Shown here piece by piece: positions 59,238-64,000 of a stretch of 64,000 nt of DNA. The stretch's first letter is position 1; each line of letters starts with the position of its first letter. The notes under the pieces are model-generated. The model did no database searches. It was not told where the DNA came from and saw only the letters and a program-made list of their open reading frames with translations. The position numbers and the translations under genes are program-made. The stretch is from Roseimicrobium gellanilyticum (lineage in GTDB: Bacteria > Verrucomicrobiota > Verrucomicrobiia > Verrucomicrobiales > Verrucomicrobiaceae), in NCBI RefSeq assembly GCF_003315205.1, contig NZ_QNRR01000010.1, positions 62,001 to 126,000 of the forward strand, read 5' to 3'.

Positions 59238-60914
59238 TCAGCCCGCCTGTTTCACCACCATCTCTGTGAAGGGCCACACATACGCCTGGAGAAATACAAA
59301 GACCCCTACGAGTGCCGCGAGAATGATGCTGTGCCAGAAAACGCGGCGGAGGATGGCGCTCTCCTGCCCAAACACACTCGCCGCCGTGCTCGCCACCACG
59401 ATACTCTGCGCATCCACCATCTTCCCCATGACACCGCCTACGCTGTTCGCACTGGCCATGAGCACCGGGCTCACGCCGACCTGTTGCGCAGTCACCGTTT
59501 GCAGCGATCCAAAGAGCACATTCGATGCTGTGTCCGAACCCGTGAGGGCCACGCCAAGCCAGCCCAGCAAGGTGCCGAAGAAGGGATAGAGCCAGCCCGT
59601 CTTCGCGAGTGCGAGCCCCAGCGTGGCGTCCGCACCGGAGTATTTGGTCACGAAGCCGAGTGCCAGCATCGCCGCGATGGTGATCAACGAGAGTCGGATC
59701 TTCACCAGCGTGCGAAGCCAGACCTGGAGCATGCGTCCGGGTGAAAAGCCCATGACTGCACCTGCGATCACGGCCGCGAGAAGAATGCCAGTCCCGGTGG
59801 TCGAGAGCAGATTGAGCGTGTAGACAGCCTTCTCCGGTGTGGCTGGTACATCTGCGGGAATGACCGGTGGCGTGCGCACCACTGCCTGGTGCAGACCTGC
59901 CACGGAGAAGTTTTGAATGAAGAGGCCATCAAGGGCTGTCTTCGTTCCCTTCTGGCTCCACACAAAGACGATGCTCACCAGTATGATCCAGGGAAGCCAG
60001 GCGCGCTTCAAGGGGCGTTCATGGGTCGCTGTTGATGCCGCGGGGTTGCGGGGCTCGCCGACTGTAGTTCCAGCAGTGGCGAGTGTGGGTTGTGCGATGG
60101 TCTTTGGCTTCCATACCTTCAGCAGCAGCACCATCGCCAGAGTGGCAAACAATGCAGAGCCGATGTCCACCAGCATGGGGCCATGATAGTTCGAAATGAT
60201 GAACTGCATGATCGCGAAGCTCACACCTGCGGTGAGTGTTGCGGGCCAGACCTCCCTCATGCCGCGCCATCCAGAGTACGCCATGATGATCCACGTGGGG
60301 ATGATGGCGGAGAAGAAGGGAAGCTGCCGACCGGCCATCTGAGAGAGTGTCAGCTCGCCGAGACCCGTGACCTGATTCAGCGTGATGATGGGAATGCCCA
60401 GCGAACCGAAGGCGACCGGGGCGGTGTTGGCGATGAGTGAAAGACAGCATGCTTCGAGCGGCTTGAACCCAAGCTGGATGAGCAGCGCGGCTGTGACGGC
60501 GACCGGTGCGCCGAATCCTGCAATGCCCTCGAAGAAGGAGCCAAAGCAAAACGCTACGAGCAGGAGTTGGATGCGAGGGTCAGGAGCGAGCCGGGTGAAG
60601 CTGTGGCGGAGCGCATCGAACCAACCCTTCTCCACCGTCATGTTGTAGAGGAAGAGCAGATTCAGAATCATCCAGCCCACGGGCAGCAGTCCAAACGCCA
60701 CGCCGTATCCTGCCGCTGCGAAGGCCGCCTTTGCAGGCATGTGATAGCCAAGGATGGCGACTCCCAGTGCGATCACCAGCGCCAGGGATGCGGCCAGATG
60801 CACACGCAGCTTCCCGGATGCTATGAGCCCCATGAGCACGCCGACCGGAATGGCTGCCAGCAGAGTGGAGAGAGCGGCGTTGTTGAGCGGGTCGTAGTTC
60901 TGTAGCCAAGGCAT
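59238..60914 (-). CDS. lctP: L-lactate permease
   Basis: 558 residues with 12-14 membrane helices. Diagnostic LctP-family blocks: FEGIAGFGAPVAVTAALLIQLGF, LSLIANTAPVAFGSLGIPIITL and GWLGVALTGSDTASNVLFGSLQTVTAQQVGVSP. It imports lactate, and in some members glycolate, with protons. The start is ATG 60914 (MPWLQNYDPLNN). No lactate dehydrogenase or regulator is adjacent, and the gene seems to stand alone. Confidence 0.95.
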   Translation of the reverse strand: MPWLQNYDPLNNAALSTLLAAIPVGVLMGLIASGKLRVHLAASLALVIALGVAILGYHMPAKAAFAAAGYGVAFGLLPVGWMILNLLFLYNMTVEKGWFDALRHSFTRLAPDPRIQLLLVAFCFGSFFEGIAGFGAPVAVTAALLIQLGFKPLEACCLSLIANTAPVAFGSLGIPIITLNQVTGLGELTLSQMAGRQLPFFSAIIPTWIIMAYSGWRGMREVWPATLTAGVSFAIMQFIISNYHGPMLVDIGSALFATLAMVLLLKVWKPKTIAQPTLATAGTTVGEPRNPAASTATHERPLKRAWLPWIILVSIVFVWSQKGTKTALDGLFIQNFSVAGLHQAVVRTPPVIPADVPATPEKAVYTLNLLSTTGTGILLAAVIAGAVMGFSPGRMLQVWLRTLVKIRLSLITIAAMLALGFVTKYSGADATLGLALAKTGWLYPFFGTLLGWLGVALTGSDTASNVLFGSLQTVTAQQVGVSPVLMASANSVGGVMGKMVDAQSIVVASTAASVFGQESAILRRVFWHSIILAALVGVFVFLQAYVWPFTEMVVKQAG

Positions 60915-61003
60915 GGGGAGAGCGGGAGGGAGTGTCGTGTGAGGGAAATGCTAAACCCCGGCAGGCGGCGGCATTTTTCAGATCCCTCTCAAAAATTGTG
61001 CGT

Positions 61004-62131
61004 TCAAGGCTGTGTCTTCACATGCTTGTCCATCCACTGCACCGTGCGCTCCCACATCTCGGGCAGGTACACGTGTCCCACACCGGGATAGATGATGTTC
61101 TCAAAATGAGCAGGACTGTCGTGAAGTTGGTAGATCGGCTTTACCTTTTGCTCGATTGCCTTGATCCCACTGATGGGTGAGCCGCTATCCTGGTCACCCG
61201 TCATGAAGAGCATGGGGCGCGGCGCAGCGAGGGCGATGACGGCTTCGCTGTCGAAGTGCTGAAGCATCCCCGGCACGAAGTAATAGATGCCGTGCGCCTT
61301 CAGATTCTGCGCGCTGGCGAGGTCACGGTAGCGGGTCATGCAGGCTACATTCACTGCGGCACGCGGGCGGTCGTCGAGTGCCATGATCCACCAGCTCCGC
61401 GTGCTGCCCATGCTGATGCCAGTGACGCCGATACGCGAAGCATCCACTTCCGGACGCGAGCAGAGATAGTCCAAGGCCATGAGGTCGTCGCGAACGATGA
61501 CACCCCACAGGGTGCGTCCGGCCCAGAGCTGGAATTTGGCCGCGGTCATTTCGCCTGCCGAACCTTTCTCGGTGGTGCCACCGGGACCTTCACCATTGCG
61601 TTCGCCGAAGCAGCACGCATCGATGCCCAGTACTGCATAGCCGAGCTTCGCCAGCGTAGGCCCGGCGGGCACCGGTGTTGCGTTTGTCTGCAACAACTCT
61701 TCCTTGCCGATGTCATACTGCCCGCCGTGCCAGTGACAGTAGAGGATAGCGGGTGACTTCTTCCCCGAGGCTGCAGCATTGGTTGGCAGGAAAAGATAGC
61801 CCGGCACGGTCATGCCGAGTCCGTTCTCGAAGCGAAACTTCTCCAGCACGTAGCCATCTTTTTCCTCGCGGGAGAGCGTGGTGATCTGAGGGATCGCAGG
61901 CCGGGGCGGGAAGGTGCCCAGCAGCGATTGCAGGGTGGTGCGTATCTCCGCACGCTGCTTTACCCATGCCTCTTTGGTCGCAGGCGTGGTGAATTCTGGA
62001 GTCTTCACCGCGCGCAGCCAGCGCTCGGCGTTGGTGATGGGGACGGGGGACTGGGCGGGTAGCATGGCGGTGGTGCATGTCATGGCCAAGGTCAGGGCGA
62101 TGGCGCGGCAGGGAATCTGGCCTCTGGGCAT
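61004..62131 (-). CDS. Exported alpha/beta hydrolase
   Basis: From ATG 62131 (MPRGQIPCRAIALTLAMTCT) it has 375 residues and a signal peptide ending near LPAQ; the open frame to 62257 is rejected because it overlaps the divergent gene and lacks a signal. Nucleophile motif VTGISMGSTRSWW (GxSxG), acid in FMTGDQDSGSPIS, catalytic His in PGVGHVYLPEMW. WHGGQYDIGKEEL carries the oxyanion loop. It resembles dienelactone-hydrolase or acetyl-esterase-type exported hydrolases of this phylum. Substrate unknown. Confidence 0.85.
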   Translation of the reverse strand: MPRGQIPCRAIALTLAMTCTTAMLPAQSPVPITNAERWLRAVKTPEFTTPATKEAWVKQRAEIRTTLQSLLGTFPPRPAIPQITTLSREEKDGYVLEKFRFENGLGMTVPGYLFLPTNAAASGKKSPAILYCHWHGGQYDIGKEELLQTNATPVPAGPTLAKLGYAVLGIDACCFGERNGEGPGGTTEKGSAGEMTAAKFQLWAGRTLWGVIVRDDLMALDYLCSRPEVDASRIGVTGISMGSTRSWWIMALDDRPRAAVNVACMTRYRDLASAQNLKAHGIYYFVPGMLQHFDSEAVIALAAPRPMLFMTGDQDSGSPISGIKAIEQKVKPIYQLHDSPAHFENIIYPGVGHVYLPEMWERTVQWMDKHVKTQP

Positions 62132-62255
62132 GACATGGCATGCAAGCAAAGTTGCGGGCAGATGGACAGGGGAAAGTGGGGAATTGACCTTCCTGAAAGG
62201 TGGTTGAACGTTGCGCAGGAAAGATAGAACCAACCGCGCTGGCCAGTTCTTTGGC

Positions 62256-63401
62256 ATGCCTTGTCGCTTTCGTCTTGCCAGTGTTCTAGCTCTGATTGCC
62301 TCCGGCGCATCCGCCCACGCTCAGGTTGAACGTGTATGGCTCACGCACCAGTCGAATGACCCCTCCCGCATCGTGGTGAATTGGGAGACCGCAAAACCTT
62401 TGCCCTCGGTGGTGAACTATGGCCTTGCTGCGAAGTACGATCGCGTAGCCACGACGGAAGGACTGGCGACGCGTCACCACGTGGAGATCGCCATCCCGGA
62501 GAAGGACGTGGTGTGGCACTACTCGGTGGGCAGTGGCGAGCACGCCACGAAGGATGCGACATTCAAAGGGTATCCGGTCGAGGAGTTGCGCGTGGCGATT
62601 GTAGGAGACTGGGGATATGCGCCGGGCAGGGATCTCAGCGCCTTGAAGAAGGATGATGTGCACCTGCTTATCACGGCAGGAGACAACGTGCCCAGCCTGC
62701 ATGAGAAGGGGAGGGAGGGCGTGAAAGCTTTCGCGGACCTCATCGACCGCGAGCCGGAGCTTTTCCGCGGCACGCCTTTCATGCCCATTCTGGGGAATCA
62801 TGACAAGGAAGTGAAGTCTCGCGGACCCAAACCGCCCCCCGAGGCAGTCTATGATGTGTCCGCTACCGCGTATCGCGAGTTCTTTGCCCTGCCTGGTGAT
62901 GAGTGGAAGTGGCACTTCGACATTCCTGAATTCGACGTGCGTTTCATCGCCACGGACATCCAGCACATCTCAGATATTGGGAATACCTGGCAGACCTGCC
63001 ATGCCATCGATGCGCAGTCGGAGCAATTTGTCTGGTTCCGTGATCTGATGGGCAAGACCGCGCAGGGCTTTGTGTTCAGCCTCATCAATGAAAAGCAGTC
63101 CTCACTGGCTGGTGCCACGAAAGGCATCTGGCATGAGCAGTTTCGCAAAAGCAGTGCCCTCATCACCGGTTTCGGTTACTTCGCCGAGCGCGCCGAGTTG
63201 GACGGTGGCCTGCCCTATTTCAATACCTGCCTGAAAGGCGATGGCTCTCCCTACAAAGATGCCAAGGCGCAGTTCTTCAAAAGCGAGGACAACTACCTGC
63301 TGCTCACCTTCAAAAAAGGCGCGCCCAGCATGACTGTGCAGTTCAAAAATCTGCTTGGTGAAGTGCTGGACACGCGGGTGATCGAAAAACGGAAGCCGTG
63401 A
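62256..63401 (+). CDS. Exported metallophosphoesterase
   Basis: From ATG 62256 it has 381 residues with a signal peptide (RLASVLALIASGASAHAQ). An N-terminal fibronectin-like part of about 85 residues (VWLTHQSNDPSRIVVNWETA) resembles the purple acid phosphatase N domain. The metal-site motifs follow: VAIVGDWG, ITAGDNVPS and PILGNHDKE. A dimetal phosphatase acting outside the cytoplasm is predicted, with phosphate release as its probable job. It is divergent from the alpha/beta hydrolase. Confidence 0.88.
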   Translation: MPCRFRLASVLALIASGASAHAQVERVWLTHQSNDPSRIVVNWETAKPLPSVVNYGLAAKYDRVATTEGLATRHHVEIAIPEKDVVWHYSVGSGEHATKDATFKGYPVEELRVAIVGDWGYAPGRDLSALKKDDVHLLITAGDNVPSLHEKGREGVKAFADLIDREPELFRGTPFMPILGNHDKEVKSRGPKPPPEAVYDVSATAYREFFALPGDEWKWHFDIPEFDVRFIATDIQHISDIGNTWQTCHAIDAQSEQFVWFRDLMGKTAQGFVFSLINEKQSSLAGATKGIWHEQFRKSSALITGFGYFAERAELDGGLPYFNTCLKGDGSPYKDAKAQFFKSEDNYLLLTFKKGAPSMTVQFKNLLGEVLDTRVIEKRKP

Positions 63402-63406
63402 GTGGT

Positions 63407-63426
63407 CCGCACAATCCTTTGTGCGG
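63407..63426. terminator. Hairpin between convergent genes
   Basis: CCGCACAA pairs with TTGTGCGG over a TCCT loop, 6 nt after the stop of the metallophosphoesterase gene and 26 nt before the glutathione peroxidase stop. No T-run follows on either strand, so it is a likely but unproven terminator. Confidence 0.5.
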
Positions 63427-63452
63427 TCAGCACCGCAGCCGACTGTGGCTGA

Positions 63453-64000
63453 CTACTTCGCCGCCAGCGCTTCTTCAATTGCCTTCATCAAGCCAGCATC
63501 GGTAGGCTCCGTGTCCGGCTCGAAGCGCTGCAGTGGCTTGCCGTCCTTTCCGATGAGGAACTTGCCGAAGTTCCAGCCTACATCGCCCGGGAAAGCGCCA
63601 TCCTTGCCGGTGAGCGCGGCATAGAGCGGGTGCTGCTCAGGGCCTTTCACATGGATCTTGTCGAACATGGGGAAGGTCACCTTGTAGTTCGTGCTGCAGA
63701 AAGATTTGATCTCCTCGTTGGACCCGGGCTCCTGTGCGCCGAAGTCATTGCAGGGAAATCCGAGCACCACCAATCCCTTGTCTTTATACTGCTCGTAGAG
63801 CCCTTGCAGTCCCTGATACTGCGGCGTGAGGCCGCACTGCGAGGCCACATTCACCATGAGCAGGACTTTCCCCTGATATGCCTTCAGCGAGGTGTCCTTG
63901 CCGTCGATGTCTTTGAGCGGGATGTCGAGGATGGACTTGGAATCAGCAGCAAGCATGGTGGTGATTGCGAAGAGGGAAAGGAGGGCGAGAAGACATTTCA
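63453..64000 (-). CDS. Exported glutathione peroxidase (starts one base beyond the window)
   Basis: The first ATG inside the window (63956) is not the true start: the in-frame sequence upstream reads KCLLALLSLFAITT, a signal peptide, and the last two bases give TG, so the start ATG must have its first base at 64001. Family motifs: NVASQCGLTPQYQGL (catalytic Cys, not selenocysteine), VLGFPCNDFGAQEPGSNEEI (Gln-equivalent loop), and WNFGKFLIGKDGK (Trp). It reduces hydroperoxides, probably with thioredoxin-like donors in the periplasm. Confidence 0.93.
   Translation of the reverse strand, partial: KCLLALLSLFAITTMLAADSKSILDIPLKDIDGKDTSLKAYQGKVLLMVNVASQCGLTPQYQGLQGLYEQYKDKGLVVLGFPCNDFGAQEPGSNEEIKSFCSTNYKVTFPMFDKIHVKGPEQHPLYAALTGKDGAFPGDVGWNFGKFLIGKDGKPLQRFEPDTEPTDAGLMKAIEEALAAK

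Overview
The window looks like chromosomal DNA from a GC-rich, Gram-negative member of the Verrucomicrobiota (PVC group). This is inferred from long exported proteins, a passenger-type autotransporter repeat inside a giant secreted protein, few clear Shine-Dalgarno sites, many GTG/TTG starts, and intergenic DNA full of palindromic repeats. Housekeeping genes (pyrH-frr, serA, a primary-type sigma factor, tRNA-Arg, an M3 peptidase) are mixed with accessory genes. I saw no prophage, transposase gene, CRISPR array or rRNA.

Layout. 1-5.4 kb: the end of a PLP enzyme, two small unknown genes, tRNA-Arg(UCU), an exported repeat protein, and a translationally coupled trio (DsbA-like protein without its CXXC, membrane rhodanese, MauE-like protein). 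5.5-13.6 kb: a secreted beta-helix protein and a surface-glycan group (double GT2 glycosyltransferase, double methyltransferase, sulfotransferase) that share an accessory domain. 13.7-20 kb: exported unknown, YwaF-type membrane protein, pyrH, frr, a left-handed beta-helix acyltransferase-like protein and an internally duplicated exported protein. 20-26.2 kb: a MarA-sized AraC regulator under two dyads, a STAS-like protein, a pair of paralogous membrane proteins, an M3 peptidase and serA. 26.6-31.3 kb: an ABC efflux system (ATPase, FtsX permease, HlyD adaptor). 31.4-35 kb: Xer recombinase, outer-membrane barrel and a CE15-like esterase.

35.4-38.4 kb is an oxidative-stress block. OxyR, with both redox cysteines, is divergent from a diheme peroxidase; downstream lies a 113-aa catalase remnant that has lost its whole heme core in frame. 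Two 43-45-bp sequences carrying the OxyR core ATAG-N7-CTAT lie at the oxyR start and ahead of the catalase remnant. A CPT-like kinase, the sigma factor, guaD and a 2251-aa secreted protein follow, then an RND efflux pair (48.4-52.7 kb) and a second class V PLP enzyme.

54.5-58 kb is the best candidate for an unusual system: a five-gene, mostly overlapping run encoding a Nudix/winged-helix (NrtR-like) protein, a NADAR protein, a microbial PARG-like protein, a small conserved protein and an ADP-ribosylglycohydrolase. Its promoter carries two identical GTGT-N7-ACAC dyads over the -35 and -10 boxes and probably gives a leaderless mRNA. No ADP-ribosyltransferase is recognisable, so it reads as a set for removing and recycling ADP-ribose. 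The window ends with a lipoprotein, lactate permease, an exported alpha/beta hydrolase, an exported metallophosphoesterase and an exported glutathione peroxidase whose start codon lies one base beyond the edge.

The gaps hold several repeat families: a ~190-bp multi-palindrome element (two inverted copies and a diverged third), a ~140-bp REP-doublet-like element (two copies), and several large single inverted repeats.
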